Assembly: GCF_021606685.1 (NCBI RefSeq)
Contig: NZ_WKCB01000017.1
Coordinates: forward strand, 1 to 64,000
Length of the DNA: 64,000 nucleotides
Direction: 5' to 3'
DNA from: Pseudomonas syringae
GTDB lineage: Bacteria; Pseudomonadota; Gammaproteobacteria; Pseudomonadales; Pseudomonadaceae
Shown: piece by piece, positions 64,000 to 64,000 of the stretch
Layout of the letters: every line of letters begins with the position of its first letter
Numbering within the stretch: position 1 is the stretch's first letter
Program-made: the position numbers and the translations under genes
Notes under the pieces: model-generated
What the model was told of the DNA's origin: nothing
The model's database searches: none
Seen by the model: only the letters and a program-made list of their open reading frames with translations

Positions 64000-64000
64000 T

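Overview
The window looks like chromosome of a Pseudomonas of the P. fluorescens group. The evidence is a Pseudomonas-type 5S rRNA, GC-rich coding sequence, many inverted GGGCTTGCCC-type REP doublets (REPINs), an mgo/pvf operon, a pgaABCD operon and two RND-independent efflux operons. The last 7-9 kb differ: AT-richer, gene-sparse, and holding two large ATPases that look like phage defence. This is a sequence-only reading; family names come from motifs and architecture, and no database search was run.

Layout. 1-350: end of an rRNA operon with a tandem second 5S gene, each copy with its own terminator. 810-2690: a dCache chemoreceptor. 2736-8287 (minus): a four-gene mgo/pvf-type operon (heme-oxygenase-like protein, AurF-like diiron N-oxygenase, A-T-reductase NRPS, SRPBCC protein) for a diazeniumdiolate-type signal. 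Its last gene, mgoD, carries an apparent one-base frameshift. 8628-13228: a GntR/FCD regulator divergent from a TauD-like dioxygenase and an SsuABC/TauABC-like importer. 13289-18502: a LysR regulator, then an EmrB-EmrA-OMF tripartite pump. 18617-21477 (minus): a two-gene envelope unit. 21657-24768: a GT39-like membrane glycosyltransferase, DUF2789, and a small AT-richer two-gene cassette. 24962-30006: MarR-FUSC-DUF1656-HlyD-OMF, a fully overlapping AaeXAB-like efflux operon.

30088-38978: a membrane protein, a DUF945 protein, and pgaABCD for poly-N-acetylglucosamine export. 39501-49617: a two-partner secretion / contact-dependent inhibition locus. It has a TpsB transporter, a 2711-residue TpsA/CdiA-like protein with a pre-toxin and a variable C-terminus, and an overlapping two-helix candidate immunity protein. 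49752-51134 (minus): a serralysin-like RTX metalloprotease. 51580-54524: a VWA lipoprotein, an ECF sigma factor and a putative membrane-anchored partner.

54.6-64.0 kb: an accessory region. It has two small or unknown genes, a kilobase of non-coding DNA with repeated GTTAC/GTAAC words and a strong dyad, an SMC/Rad50-like ATPase with a zinc-hook CxxC and a HEPN-like C-terminal domain, and a 1145-residue NACHT ATPase with an N-terminal PD-(D/E)xK-like nuclease. At the right edge the 3' end of an unrecognised minus-strand gene runs out of the window.

The best candidates for something new are the SMC-HEPN-like protein next to the nuclease-NACHT protein, the CDI toxin/immunity end, and the frameshifted mgoD in an otherwise intact signal operon.
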